DNA of 39,447 bases from Opitutia bacterium UBA7441 (GCA_002480015.1 DLQD01000153.1:1-39447), one strand, 5' to 3'. Counted from the stretch's first letter, positions 1 through 9,343 are shown. Notes: generated by a model not told the origin, from the sequence alone. A program made the numbers and translations.

Positions 1-1
1 G

Positions 2-391
2 GCGATCGGCGCGATGGTGGCCGATGCTGAAAAACTCGCCGCACGTCTCAGCGAACACGGCATTGAAGCGGGCGTGGTCAACGCACGCTTCGTCAAACCA
101 CTTGACACACAACTCCTGCGGAAGTCCGCACAGGCGATTGACCTCATCGTAACGATGGAAGACCATGTTATTACCGGCGGGCTTGGCACAGCCGTGATGG
201 AAGCTCTGCAAGAGGCCGATATCCATTGCGCAATACAACGTATCGGCTGGCCTGACGCGTTTATCGAGCACGGCAGCTCCGTGGCCAAATTACGGGAAGA
301 AAACGACCTTAGTGCCGAAGCCATTCTGGAAACTGTGCTCGCACGCTTTCAGAAGCTAGACGCCAGAAAGCAGTCCGAAGTCCGAAATTAA
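2..391 (+). CDS. dxs: 1-deoxy-D-xylulose-5-phosphate synthase, C-terminal part
   Basis: This is the C-terminal (transketolase C) domain of DXS, which condenses pyruvate and glyceraldehyde 3-phosphate in the first step of the MEP isoprenoid pathway, in the cytosol. The frame is open from base 2, so the gene starts before the window. The visible residues include ARFVKPLD, the MEDHVITGGLG stretch and IGWPDAFIEHGS, all typical of the DXS C-terminus. The last codons run through a 7-base direct repeat (agtccga twice, 372-385) that gives a slightly extended tail. It converges on the sufT-like gene. The family call is secure; the extent upstream is unknown. Confidence 0.93.
   Translation, partial: AIGAMVADAEKLAARLSEHGIEAGVVNARFVKPLDTQLLRKSAQAIDLIVTMEDHVITGGLGTAVMEALQEADIHCAIQRIGWPDAFIEHGSSVAKLREENDLSAEAILETVLARFQKLDARKQSEVRN
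372..386 (+). repeat. 7-base direct repeat at the dxs 3' end
   Basis: agtccga occurs twice in tandem (372-378, 379-385) and is the end of the dxs coding region. It has the same period as the longer heptamer tracts at 15977, 21744 and 22997. Confidence 0.5.
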
Positions 392-392
392 A

Positions 393-433
393 GCAGCGCG
401 CTGCCACAGTCCAGTCCTCGGACGACACCGAGG
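393..433. terminator. two small palindromes between convergent genes
   Basis: A perfect 12-base palindrome, gcagcgcgctgc, lies at 393-404. A hairpin with a 6-bp stem (cctcgg/ccgagg, 416-421 and 428-433) follows. They sit between the convergent dxs and sufT-like genes, where a bidirectional terminator would be expected. Neither has a T-tract, so intrinsic termination is uncertain. Confidence 0.35.
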
Positions 434-453
434 TCGTCCAGATGCACTTGCTT

Positions 454-1020
454 CTAATCCAGCCCCAGCTTTTGGCGGCCTGCATCAGAAATCATATGCG
501 GTGTCCAGGGCGGGTCCCAGACGATGTCGACCTGCGCCTTGGAAACAGCGTTCAAGGCTTCGATATTCTTTTTTGCATCCTCAGCGATGACCGGGCCCAT
601 GCCGCAGCCCTGAGCTGTTAGCGTCATCTTAACATTGACCACATGGCGGCCGTTCGCATCTGGCTCGCTGGTCTGTAAATCATAAATCAACCCCAAGTCC
701 ACGATGTTCACAGGAATTTCCGGATCAAAGCAACCCTTCATCGCTTCCCAAACAAGCTCTTCGCTAAACGGGGCATCCGCCGGCTCAGACTCGGCTGCTT
801 TGGCTGCTGCGTCGAGCTCCGCTTGCGCCGCTGCTCCAAGCGCATCCCAATCCTGGCTGGAAAGACGAAAAAGTCCAGAGTCCGTCCGAATAGTCACCGT
901 GCCGCCGAGCGCCTGCGAAATGACGGCACGCGTCCCGGCGGGAAGCACTTGCGTCTCACCAGCAGGAATAATCGTCGCTTCGGTATCGCGAACTAAAGTG
1001 AATTCATCGTTAAACTGCAT
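454..1020 (-). CDS. sufT: SufT-like iron-sulfur cluster assembly protein (MIP18/DUF59 domain)
   Basis: This 188-residue protein has a variable N-terminal part (1-85) followed by a MIP18/DUF59 domain (about 86-185). Signatures visible are DPEIPVNIVDLGLIYDL at about 99-115, the conserved cysteine C139 in QGCGMGPVIAEDAK, and WDPPWTPHMIS at 168-178. The long N-terminal extension matches the long SufT form found in bacterial iron-sulfur assembly systems, which helps in maturation of Fe-S proteins in the cytosol. No suf genes are seen next to it. The start at 1020 has no clear ribosome binding site. The family is well supported; the precise role is inferred. Confidence 0.85.
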   Translation of the reverse strand: MQFNDEFTLVRDTEATIIPAGETQVLPAGTRAVISQALGGTVTIRTDSGLFRLSSQDWDALGAAAQAELDAAAKAAESEPADAPFSEELVWEAMKGCFDPEIPVNIVDLGLIYDLQTSEPDANGRHVVNVKMTLTAQGCGMGPVIAEDAKKNIEALNAVSKAQVDIVWDPPWTPHMISDAGRQKLGLD

Positions 1021-1190
1021 TCACCTAGAGAACACTAGTTCGATGCCTTATGTCAATCCGCCGCATAGATAAAGGCGCGGAATCGAGAGAGTCACATGGA
1101 GTAGGCGGATACGAATAGGAATAATCTTGGCATCTTTAAGCATTTTTCGGAGAGTCTAGTCTTTGTTTTCTCTCCTTTCATTCCACTCAA

Positions 1191-2456
1191 ATGCTTCGAT
1201 TCAAACTTAAATCCTGCGCACACTTCTTGCTCACCGGCATCCTGCTCCTGCCACTCAGCACCAGCGCGAAGAGCTCCGCTCATAAAGAACAGGTCAATCT
1301 GAGCATCCTCAAACAGGAAGATGCGCTTGTGCCCTACATGACGGCTGCACAAAGGGCCGATTTTTACAAATTGGTGACTGACATCAAATCGGCCGAGTCA
1401 GACCTCCGCAGCGGGCACAACCTCGTCAAAACCAAACCCTCAAAGCTGGATCCGGGGCGTGACCTGAAGCCGACGATCGAACGCGGCCAGCAACTCATTG
1501 TCCAGTCCGAGGCTGCGATCGAACGCTATCAGGTCAAATTAGTGCAACTGCTTCAGGGCGTGAATTCACAAAAATCACACCAGCAGATGATCGATCTCGC
1601 ACAATACGATTACACCCTCGAGACCGCCGGATTCAACGAAGCGCTGCCCGGCCTCTGCCGCTCACTTCTTGAGGCCTGCTGGGAGCGTGGCTATGAAACG
1701 CTCTTCTTCGACGGCGTCTTCATTCAGACCGGAGAAGGCACTCAGCGTGCAGAGGCCGGAATCCGTAATCTAGCCTACGATACGCTGGTCGAGATCGACG
1801 GCTCCAATTTCAGCATCACCGTTCCGATTAATTTCAAACTCAAGCCGGAGACGAGGGGCAAGGACGGCGATGACTTTACTTACGAAAATGCCGCGATCTT
1901 TGAGCAAGACCAAAAAGCGCTCCTCGCCATCGAGCTCATCGCACCCACAGGTTCCACCACCGTACTGCTCTCGATTCGAGCGATCGACTTGAAGACGCAC
2001 ACTATTGCGGCGCATGAATTAATCAAAATCAACGATCTAGCGACCATTTTGAACCTGCAGGCAGAGGGCCTCGAAGACGGCATCGCCAAGCATGTACAGT
2101 TCCGCGACCCATCTCAAACCATCGACGTCTTCGCCGCCCTAAACCCTCCTTATATCTTCGAGCTGAGCGACAAGGCAACGACTGGCGAAGCCGCCGCTCT
2201 CATCACCTACACCTTAGTGAAACAGTCCGGGCTAAAGATCGTCGACAGCGCTTTCATCAAACGCAGCTACGGCAAAGTTCTGGAGCAATTCGATGCCTGG
2301 GTCGGCCAGGCCAATGCATCGCTCACAGTGGAAGCTGCTGACGCGGCTGGCGTCTACCAAGTGAATGCTCAAGCCAATGACAGCGACCGCACTCTATCCA
2401 TCGGCACCCTGACGCTGAGCCACTCCAACCCTGCGGCTCTCGCCGGAGACCAGTAA
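1191..2456 (+). CDS. exported protein of unknown function
   Basis: This 421-residue protein is not recognised. Residues 1-26 form a typical Sec signal peptide (basic start MLRFKLK, hydrophobic core LLTGILLLPL, then STSA), so it is probably exported. Residues about 50-115 are charged and helix-forming. After that comes a mixed alpha/beta body with repeated phrases such as LVEIDGSNFSITVPINF and TGSTTVLLSIRAIDL, suggesting beta-rich segments. No transmembrane helix follows the signal peptide and no PEP-CTERM sorting tail is present. It is divergent from sufT with a 170-base gap and converges on glgA, so it appears to be transcribed alone. Confidence 0.75.
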   Translation: MLRFKLKSCAHFLLTGILLLPLSTSAKSSAHKEQVNLSILKQEDALVPYMTAAQRADFYKLVTDIKSAESDLRSGHNLVKTKPSKLDPGRDLKPTIERGQQLIVQSEAAIERYQVKLVQLLQGVNSQKSHQQMIDLAQYDYTLETAGFNEALPGLCRSLLEACWERGYETLFFDGVFIQTGEGTQRAEAGIRNLAYDTLVEIDGSNFSITVPINFKLKPETRGKDGDDFTYENAAIFEQDQKALLAIELIAPTGSTTVLLSIRAIDLKTHTIAAHELIKINDLATILNLQAEGLEDGIAKHVQFRDPSQTIDVFAALNPPYIFELSDKATTGEAAALITYTLVKQSGLKIVDSAFIKRSYGKVLEQFDAWVGQANASLTVEAADAAGVYQVNAQANDSDRTLSIGTLTLSHSNPAALAGDQ

Positions 2457-2618
2457 TCGCGAGCCCTGGCAAGATCTAAGTATTTACTGAAAAAACCTTA
2501 GCCCGCTGCCGTTCACTACAGAATCGGTAGGTAGCAAACTAACCGCCTGAACCGTTAAAAACATGAAAGGGATTTTGAACCAGGAATCCATCAGACTGGG
2601 AAGCCTATCCTCGACGGC

Positions 2619-4097
2619 TCAACGAAAGGCTGCCAAACGGGAGTCGATTGCCCAATCATAAATGGCTTCGTATTTACGGGCGGAGGCATCCCAACTGTAA
2701 TTGCCGGACATGCCGTTTTGACGGAGTTTTTTGAACTTTGCCTGATGGTCGTAGTAGGTGGCGCAGGCCCAGCCGATGGTGTAGTAGAGCGCGTTTGCGG
2801 TGGGGTGATGAAAGACAAATCCGTTACCAAGAACGCGGTCCTCCTCGAACTGTTTTACGGTATCGATTAGGCCCCCCGTGGCGCGGACGATGGGCACCGT
2901 GCCGTAAATCATGGAGTACATCTGGCCGAGGCCACAGGGCTCGAAGCGGCTGGGCATGAGGAAACAGTCGGCGCCCGCAATAGTGAGATGGGCGAGTTCG
3001 TTATTAAAACCAATGTAGGAACCGAAGCGCCCGGGATAGCGTGCAGTGAGGCCATGGAACGCGTGTTCGAGAGTGGGCTCGCCAGTGCCAAGCACAGCGA
3101 CCTGGATATGCATGTCGGCCATCAGGCGATCGGCGATGGCGGCGAGCAGGTCGAGTCCTTTCTGATTGGCTAGGCGGGAGACCACGGTGAACAGCGGGAC
3201 GCTAGGATTCACCGCGAGCCCGTAGGCTTTCTGTAAGGCGGCCTTGGCTGCGGCCTTACCCTGCATGTTGTCAGCGCTGAATGGCTGTGGTATGAGCGGA
3301 TCCGTTTCAGGGTTCCACTCATCCAGATCGACGCCGTTGAGGACACCGATGAGATCGGAAGCACGGAAACGGAGCAAGGCATTGAGACCGCAACCACCAT
3401 CGGGTGTTTGCACTTCGGCGGCATAGGTGGGGCTCACCGTGGTGATCTTGGTAGCGTGGTAGAGTCCTCCCTTGAGCATGTTAAGCTCGCCCATGGATTC
3501 GAGGCCATCGCTGCGAAAGACAGACTCGGGAAGCCCGGAAAAGCGCAGGAGGCTGCGGTGGAACCAACCGTGGTGTTCGAGATTATGAATCGTAAAGACC
3601 GACGCGGCACGTCCGATGGGGCGTCCGGCCTCAGTCGTGTTTAGATAGACGGGGGTGAGCCCGCATGCCCAGTCGTGGCAGTGCACGACATCAGGGATCC
3701 AGTCCAGCTGCTCGCAAAAGTCGATAGCTGCGCGGCTGAGAAAGGTGAAGCGCTGCCCGTTATCTTTCTCATTGCCGGTGGGGCCCACATAGACGCTGGG
3801 TGCGCCGAAGTATTGATTGTGTTCGATACAATAGCAGTCGACTTTCGAGCCCGGAAGCGGCTGCCGCCAGAGGCGCCCATAGGCCTCGTGGCCCCCGAGG
3901 CGGACGATGAGCGGCCGCTCTAAAGGCTCGGAACCCTCGAAGCCACGTAGCTCGGTGTAGCGCGGCATAAGGATACGTACATCGTGCCCTAGGACAGCGA
4001 GCGCCTTGGAAAGTGCCGCGACGACATCGGCGAGGCCCCCGACCTTTTTAAAGGGCGCCACTTCGGGCGACACCATGAGGATGCGCAGTTTTTTCAT
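2619..4097 (-). CDS. glgA: glycogen synthase (ADP-glucose starch/glycogen synthase)
   Basis: GlgA adds glucose from ADP-glucose to growing alpha-1,4-glucan in the cytosol. The protein begins MKKLRILMVSPEVAPF and carries the KVGGLADVV glucosyl-donor motif near its N-terminus, the VFTIHNLEHHG segment, and SRFEPCGLGQMYSMIYGTVPIVRATGGLIDTV in the C-terminal GT-B domain. At 492 residues it is close to the usual length. Two longer starts exist, an ATG at 4103 and a TTG at 4115; I chose the ATG that matches the family N-terminus. The upstream exosortase gene stops at 4117, about 20 bases before this start, so the two are probably co-transcribed. Confidence 0.95.
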   Translation of the reverse strand: MKKLRILMVSPEVAPFKKVGGLADVVAALSKALAVLGHDVRILMPRYTELRGFEGSEPLERPLIVRLGGHEAYGRLWRQPLPGSKVDCYCIEHNQYFGAPSVYVGPTGNEKDNGQRFTFLSRAAIDFCEQLDWIPDVVHCHDWACGLTPVYLNTTEAGRPIGRAASVFTIHNLEHHGWFHRSLLRFSGLPESVFRSDGLESMGELNMLKGGLYHATKITTVSPTYAAEVQTPDGGCGLNALLRFRASDLIGVLNGVDLDEWNPETDPLIPQPFSADNMQGKAAAKAALQKAYGLAVNPSVPLFTVVSRLANQKGLDLLAAIADRLMADMHIQVAVLGTGEPTLEHAFHGLTARYPGRFGSYIGFNNELAHLTIAGADCFLMPSRFEPCGLGQMYSMIYGTVPIVRATGGLIDTVKQFEEDRVLGNGFVFHHPTANALYYTIGWACATYYDHQAKFKKLRQNGMSGNYSWDASARKYEAIYDWAIDSRLAAFR

Positions 4098-4116
4098 CGT
4101 CATCAATCGAGACAAA

Positions 4117-5223
4117 CTACCGCTCTACTACCGTTTCCTCTGGTTCATCCCATGCATCATCGTCGAAATCTTTGAGTTTGAAGTTAAATATCGGCAGCAG
4201 GCAGATCAGACCGATGCAGGTGACTCCAAGAATCGCCATCCCCGTAACGTCATGGACGGAACCGATATCACCGAGAAGAGGAAGCACCCAATGCTCGTCA
4301 ATCGCCTGCGAACCGTGGTAATACGCCCAGAGCGTGAGAAAGATACTGCGGATCAGGTTCGTCAGCACGGCAAAGCCCATCGCTGCGACGACGAGGAGCA
4401 CTTTTTTCCAATAACGGTCGAGGAAGACAGCGGCCAGAAAGGAGCCAGCGAAGAGACAGGCCGTGAGCGAGCGGATGCCGGAACAGGCCTCTTCCACACC
4501 GACTTCGCCTTGAGGCAGGATGAGCACATTTCCCTGACGCTCCAATTCGTAGCCGAGCAGATCGAAGAGTTGAAAGACAACGACGGTGACCTTCGTCAGC
4601 AGAAAGACGCGGATCTTCGTTTCCATGATAGAAACGAGAGGTGCGGAAATCAGCCAAATGAGTGCAGGGAAAATAAAGAGGGCAGTGAGTGCGAGGCGCT
4701 GCTTGAGTGGCATCGCTTGGCCGTCGACGCGTTGCTTGGAGAAAATAAAGACCGCGCAGAGGGTCAGCCCGCCAAAGCTGGCCGCGATCGCGAGGGAGGC
4801 TGGGTTTTGTGGTCCGGTCGCCGCACGTAGAAGCGCGCCGATGGCGAAGAGCAGCAAAAAAGCCGCAAAGCCGGCCACTGCGATCCACTCGAGGATCAGG
4901 ACGAAGGCCGCACGCTCACCCGCGCCAGGAGGGGGAGGAGCGGGAGCGGCCTCGGGCCGGTCACCCCGAAAGAGGTAGCTCCGGATAACCGGCCAGCGAT
5001 CGTAGAGCACATATGCAGCGAAGAGCGGCACGAGGTAGCCAAAGCTATAGTCTTCGCGGGTCCCCCACCAGAAGAACTGATCCCAAATCGTGTAGAGTGC
5101 GAAGCCCAGAATCAGGCAGGCTGCGGCGGCCTGCTCTGGCAGGAGATTTTTGAGGCTGGGTTTGTCAGATACGTTCGTCACGGGGCTCGAAGCTGGGGGC
5201 TGTCGTACAATAGAAGAGTTCAA
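4117..5223 (-). CDS. exosortase (exosortase/archaeosortase family membrane transpeptidase)
   Basis: Exosortases are multi-pass inner-membrane proteins that process PEP-CTERM-tagged proteins for export to the surface or matrix. This 368-residue protein has several hydrophobic segments and all three catalytic-type residues: C247 in EEACSGIRS, R292 in TNLIRS and H324 in VHDVTG. The start is unclear: 5223 is a TTG just after an in-frame stop, and a GTG lies at 5181; no ATG is available in the N-terminal region. The gene runs straight into glgA. No PEP-CTERM protein is visible in the window, so substrates must be elsewhere. The family call is firm; the subtype is not assigned. Confidence 0.9.
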   Translation of the reverse strand: MNSSIVRQPPASSPVTNVSDKPSLKNLLPEQAAAACLILGFALYTIWDQFFWWGTREDYSFGYLVPLFAAYVLYDRWPVIRSYLFRGDRPEAAPAPPPPGAGERAAFVLILEWIAVAGFAAFLLLFAIGALLRAATGPQNPASLAIAASFGGLTLCAVFIFSKQRVDGQAMPLKQRLALTALFIFPALIWLISAPLVSIMETKIRVFLLTKVTVVVFQLFDLLGYELERQGNVLILPQGEVGVEEACSGIRSLTACLFAGSFLAAVFLDRYWKKVLLVVAAMGFAVLTNLIRSIFLTLWAYYHGSQAIDEHWVLPLLGDIGSVHDVTGMAILGVTCIGLICLLPIFNFKLKDFDDDAWDEPEETVVER

Positions 5224-5340
5224 TAGCTATCTGAAAGTTGCCATGCTGCGACTCCAAAGCAACCCCGAAAAGGGGATTTTGAGTCGACAATTAACCATCG
5301 ACGCGGGCACTCAAAGGCTCTACTTTCTCCCGCTCATTTT

Positions 5341-5880
5341 ATGGACGAATCCGCACCAACGCAGACCTCCGCTCAGCTGCCGCCCTCGATGGAACGGCTG
5401 CACGCCTACTGGCGCATGCCCTACATCCTCGCGCCGAAAAACCCGGACGAGGGGGGCAATCCCTTTACCCGCATCACTGAGACGGACGATGATGCGGCCG
5501 AATACATCCTCTTGCGCGGGGAGCTCAACTACATCGTCATGAACCGCTACCCTTACAATGCAGGGCATCTGCTCGTGTTGCCCTACCGCGAAGTCGCAGA
5601 ATTGAATAGCCTCACCGTGAAAGAGCGCCATGAGCTGATGGATCTGATTGTGGAGGCCCAAAACATTCTGACCCGCGCCCTGCGCCCGGATGGCTTCAAC
5701 ACAGGCTTTAACTTCGGCAATGCGGCCGGCGCGGGCATCCCCTGCCACTTGCATTGCCACGTCGTGCCACGCTGGAACGGCGATACTAATTTCATGCCGG
5801 TCATCGGCAATACACGCGTGCTCCCCGACTCTATGGACGCCATGTTCCAGCGTCTGCATGCCTGCGTGAAAGCTGAATAA
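5341..5880 (+). CDS. HIT-family hydrolase (AP4A phosphorylase-like)
   Basis: This 179-residue histidine-triad protein would hydrolyse or phosphorolyse dinucleoside polyphosphates or other nucleotidyl compounds in the cytosol. The triad is H136-L-H138-C-H140-VVPRW, followed by GDTNFMPV. NRYPYNAGHLLVLPYREV (about 68-85) is the usual upstream HIT segment. The length and the N-terminal extension resemble the AP4A-phosphorylase-like branch. It is the first plus-strand gene after the divergent exosortase, and phoH begins 8 bases downstream, so it probably heads the phoH-pgpH-ybeY unit. There is no clear Shine-Dalgarno; the bases before ATG are cattttatg. The exact substrate cannot be told. Confidence 0.9.
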   Translation: MDESAPTQTSAQLPPSMERLHAYWRMPYILAPKNPDEGGNPFTRITETDDDAAEYILLRGELNYIVMNRYPYNAGHLLVLPYREVAELNSLTVKERHELMDLIVEAQNILTRALRPDGFNTGFNFGNAAGAGIPCHLHCHVVPRWNGDTNFMPVIGNTRVLPDSMDAMFQRLHACVKAE

Positions 5881-5888
5881 TCATCTAT

Positions 5889-6839
5889 ATGCCGTCTGAG
5901 ACGCTCCACTTTGCCAATGCCCGTCAACTCAGCCTGCTTTACGCAGATGACGCGCGCAACCTCGAAGAAGCCGAACGTAGCTTCGGCGTCCGCTTGGCCA
6001 GCCGTGACGATTGGGTGCAAATTGAGGGCTCGCCCGAGGGCATCGCCGGAGTGAAGGCGGTCTTCGAACTACTCGAGGCTGGCCGAGCACAGGGTTTACG
6101 CATTCGTAGCTCGGATGTCCACTACACGCTGCGCTGCGTAGCCGACGGCAAGGCCGACGAGCTCCGCGAGATCTACCGCAATCCGCTTGTAATTAAGCTC
6201 AAGCGCCAGAGCGTAGTGCCCAAAACGCTCAACCAGAAGTGCTACCTGCAAGCGATCGACGCACACCCGATCACTTTTGGGATTGGCCCTGCTGGCACGG
6301 GTAAAACCTACCTCGCTATGGCCATGGCTCTGAAAGAGCTGCTCGAAGGCCGCGTCGAGCGCATCATTCTGACCCGACCTGCCGTCGAAGCCGGCGAGGC
6401 CCTGGGCTTCCTCCCGGGCGAGCTACAGGAAAAAATCCTCCCGTATCTCACCCCGCTGTATGACTCGATGAACGACATGATCGGCAAAGAGCAAACCCAG
6501 CAGCTGATCGAGCGAGGCATCGTCGAGATTGCGCCGCTGGCCTACATGCGCGGGCGGACACTCGCCAACGCCTTCGTCGTCCTCGACGAGGCACAAAACA
6601 CGACCCATGAGCAAATGATGATGTTCCTCACCCGCCTCGGCGATGGCAGCCGCATGGTCGTGACAGGCGACATCACACAGATCGATTTACCCCGCACAAA
6701 ACTCTCAGGCCTCCGCGAGGCTGCCCGCATTCTCAGACAGATTGAACGGATCTGTCTCTTCTATTTCGACGGTCAAGACGTCGTCCGTCATCCGCTGGTG
6801 CAAGACATCATCAACGCCTACGCACGGGTCGGCGAATAA
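5889..6839 (+). CDS. phoH: PhoH-like ATPase
   Basis: PhoH-family proteins are cytosolic P-loop ATPases linked to RNA metabolism and often encoded beside ybeY. This 316-residue protein shows Walker A GPAGTGKT at 133-140, LTRPAVEAGEALGFLPG at 161-177, Walker B VVLDEAQNTT around 230-239, and VVTGDITQIDLP further on. An N-terminal region of about 110 residues precedes the ATPase, as in the PhoH/YbeZ branch. It lies 8 bases after the HIT gene and 50 bases before pgpH, in the widely conserved order phoH, HD-membrane gene, ybeY. The biochemical activity within the cell is not well defined for the family. Confidence 0.93.
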   Translation: MPSETLHFANARQLSLLYADDARNLEEAERSFGVRLASRDDWVQIEGSPEGIAGVKAVFELLEAGRAQGLRIRSSDVHYTLRCVADGKADELREIYRNPLVIKLKRQSVVPKTLNQKCYLQAIDAHPITFGIGPAGTGKTYLAMAMALKELLEGRVERIILTRPAVEAGEALGFLPGELQEKILPYLTPLYDSMNDMIGKEQTQQLIERGIVEIAPLAYMRGRTLANAFVVLDEAQNTTHEQMMMFLTRLGDGSRMVVTGDITQIDLPRTKLSGLREAARILRQIERICLFYFDGQDVVRHPLVQDIINAYARVGE

Positions 6840-6889
6840 TACGCTCGGCTTAAATCCAGCGCCGGGATCCTCTTAATCACAATTATCTT

Positions 6890-9343
6890 ATGGCTATTAC
6901 CATCAAGAAAACCACCTCCCGCAAGTCCAAGGACAGCACGGGTGCGCCCCGAAAAGATCTCCGTCGCAGCAAAGACTCGGCCGCCTCGCAATTTTTCGAG
7001 ACGAGCCAGCTGATCGAGATCAGCCTCTTCATTTTGTTCTCGGCGCTTGTGGTCTCGATCTGCTTCCTCGGACAAAAACCGAAGGGGCCGCGGATCATCC
7101 TGAACCAGGCTGCTCAGACGCGGATCGTTTCCGAGTTCTCCTTTGAGTATCAGAGTCAGGTCCAGGCCGAAGCGGCCGCCGCCGCGGTGCGCGCGCAGGT
7201 GCCACCCGTCTTCCAGCGCACCTTCGAGCCGTTTGATAATTTCCGCACCTTTATCAACGACCTGAATTCAAGTATCGCGAAAAATCAAATCGAGTTTGAA
7301 GATGAAGGAAACGAAGTTCTCCAAGCTGAACTACTCAAGACCGCCAAGAGCTTGATCGAGTCGAGTCAACTCGCCATCGAGCCAGAGACGATCGCCAAGC
7401 TCGCGACCCAAATCACCCCGAGGAATCGCTCTGTTCTTTTCAACGACGCTCTCTCGGTGCTCAAATCTCTCTACGAAGACGGCATTTACTCGGCCAGTAG
7501 AACGGAGAGCGCGGCACCTCAGGTCACTGTCATCCAATTAGTCGACGAAGACGGGCGCTACAATCTGCCCGATGCCCGCTCTCTGACTGATGCACTGATC
7601 GCACTGCGCGTGCGCATCAATGCCCTCTCCCGTGATTCTGAGACGGCACGCACACTCTTTGACATTTTCCGCGAAGGCCTCAGCCCGAATCTACTCTACA
7701 GCGCAGCGGGCACGAACCGGGCAATCAAACGCGCCATCGACCAGATCGAACCGAGCTTCGTAGCGTTCAAGGAGGGCGACACCTTAATCGAACCTGGCTC
7801 CATCATCACACCGGCCGACATCGAGCGAATCACTGCCTACCGCGCGGTCGAACTGGAGCGGCGTGGCAGCTCGCTGATCTTCAACGAACTTTTCATCGAA
7901 CGCCTCATCCTTACCTCGATTCTGCTCATCGCCGTCTTCATCTATGTCAAACAGGGCTTGCGCGAAATGCACAAGCGCAACCGGGCCATCGCCATCACGG
8001 CGGTCAGCATCCTACTTAATTTGCTGATCATCCGGGTCATCATGGAGATCGGCGAGAGCGCCCTGATCAATAGCCGTCCGTCGCTCAGCATGTTACCCTA
8101 TGTGGCACCTTACGCTCTCGCGCCGATTCTGATCGCCGTGCTCGTGGGCAGCGGGCCGGCCGTGCTTTCGGCGCTCATCATCGCGGTCGTCTTCGGCATC
8201 ATTCAGAACAATTCAGTCGAATTCATCCTCATCGCGTTCCTGTCTGGAATCGTCGGCTCCTACGTCTCCAATAACATACGCAAGCGTGCCAAACTCGTCC
8301 GCGCGGGCCTCGTCGCCGGTGCCACCGCCGCCATCGCAGGCGCGGCCGTCGGCCTCCTCAATGGCTACTCCTTTGGGCTTGTCGGGCAGCAAACACTGGT
8401 CGCGCTCATCGTCGGCCTACTCACCGGCATCCTCGCCGTCGGCCTACTCTCCGTCTTCGAACAGTTGTTTAAAATCACCACAGAGATTACCCTGCTGGAG
8501 TTGACTGACTTCAACCATCCACTGCTCCGCCGTATGCAGATGGAAGCACCCGGCACCTACCACCACAGCCTAATGGTGGCCAACCTCTCGGAAAACGCCG
8601 CCGCCGCAATCGGCGCGAGCCCATTGCTCTGCCGAGTCTGCTGCCTCTTTCACGATATCGGTAAGCTCGTCAAACCGGAGTATTTTACCGAGAATCAGCG
8701 CGACGGGATTAACCCTCACGATGAAAAAAACCCCTCCATGAGCGCGCTTGTAATCAAAGCGCACGTCAAAGAAGGCGTCGAGATGGCACGCAAAAACAAG
8801 CTGCCCCGCATCATTATGGATGTCATCCGGCAGCACCACGGCACGACCCTTATCCAATATTTCTACCATCAAGCGCAGGAAAAAGAGAAACAAAGTGGGA
8901 GCCGCACGTCTTTCCCGGACAAAATGAGCAGTAAAAGAGCGCGTGAAGAGTCCAAGCTAAAGATCGACGAGAGCACCTACCGCTACGACGGCCCCAAGCC
9001 CGAGTTCAAGGAAAGCGCCATTATCTTCTTTGCCGACAGCGTGGAGGCCGCCAGCCGCAGCCTGAAGAAGGTCACCCAGCCCAACGTCGAAGAGCTGATT
9101 GACCGCATCTTCAAGAGCCGGATCGAAGACGGGCAACTCGATAATTGCCCACTGACCTTTCACGAACTTGACCTGATCCGCAAGAGCTTCATTTATACCG
9201 TGCTGAACATGCTGCACGCTCGGATCGAGTATCCCAAGAGCGAGGCTGAAAGGGCCCAGGAACTGGAGAAAGAAAACCCTGCCTCAATCACCGAGACCCC
9301 CGCCGATGCCAACGCTCAGTCTGGAAATCAACAACCAATATAG
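6890..9343 (+). CDS. pgpH: 7TM-HD phosphohydrolase, PgpH/YqfF type (cyclic-di-AMP phosphodiesterase-like)
   Basis: PgpH-type proteins are membrane-bound HD-domain phosphodiesterases that degrade c-di-AMP. This 817-residue protein has a basic N-terminus, a first hydrophobic segment at about 45-64, an extracytoplasmic 7TMR-HDED-like region (about 70-335), a cluster of membrane segments (about 345-535) and a cytosolic HD domain with H588-D589 in LFHDIGKLVKPEY, then DVIRQHHGT. The C-terminal tail ends in QSGNQQPI and overlaps the start of ybeY by 38 bases. Translational coupling with ybeY is likely. The substrate is inferred from the family; I saw no c-di-AMP cyclase in this window. Confidence 0.9.
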   Translation: MAITIKKTTSRKSKDSTGAPRKDLRRSKDSAASQFFETSQLIEISLFILFSALVVSICFLGQKPKGPRIILNQAAQTRIVSEFSFEYQSQVQAEAAAAAVRAQVPPVFQRTFEPFDNFRTFINDLNSSIAKNQIEFEDEGNEVLQAELLKTAKSLIESSQLAIEPETIAKLATQITPRNRSVLFNDALSVLKSLYEDGIYSASRTESAAPQVTVIQLVDEDGRYNLPDARSLTDALIALRVRINALSRDSETARTLFDIFREGLSPNLLYSAAGTNRAIKRAIDQIEPSFVAFKEGDTLIEPGSIITPADIERITAYRAVELERRGSSLIFNELFIERLILTSILLIAVFIYVKQGLREMHKRNRAIAITAVSILLNLLIIRVIMEIGESALINSRPSLSMLPYVAPYALAPILIAVLVGSGPAVLSALIIAVVFGIIQNNSVEFILIAFLSGIVGSYVSNNIRKRAKLVRAGLVAGATAAIAGAAVGLLNGYSFGLVGQQTLVALIVGLLTGILAVGLLSVFEQLFKITTEITLLELTDFNHPLLRRMQMEAPGTYHHSLMVANLSENAAAAIGASPLLCRVCCLFHDIGKLVKPEYFTENQRDGINPHDEKNPSMSALVIKAHVKEGVEMARKNKLPRIIMDVIRQHHGTTLIQYFYHQAQEKEKQSGSRTSFPDKMSSKRAREESKLKIDESTYRYDGPKPEFKESAIIFFADSVEAASRSLKKVTQPNVEELIDRIFKSRIEDGQLDNCPLTFHELDLIRKSFIYTVLNMLHARIEYPKSEAERAQELEKENPASITETPADANAQSGNQQPI

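Noticed and set aside
4006..4830. 274-residue plus-strand frame opposite the exosortase and glgA genes
   Set aside because: It is antisense to two well-supported genes, is very rich in charged residues typical of shadow frames, and has no homology pattern.
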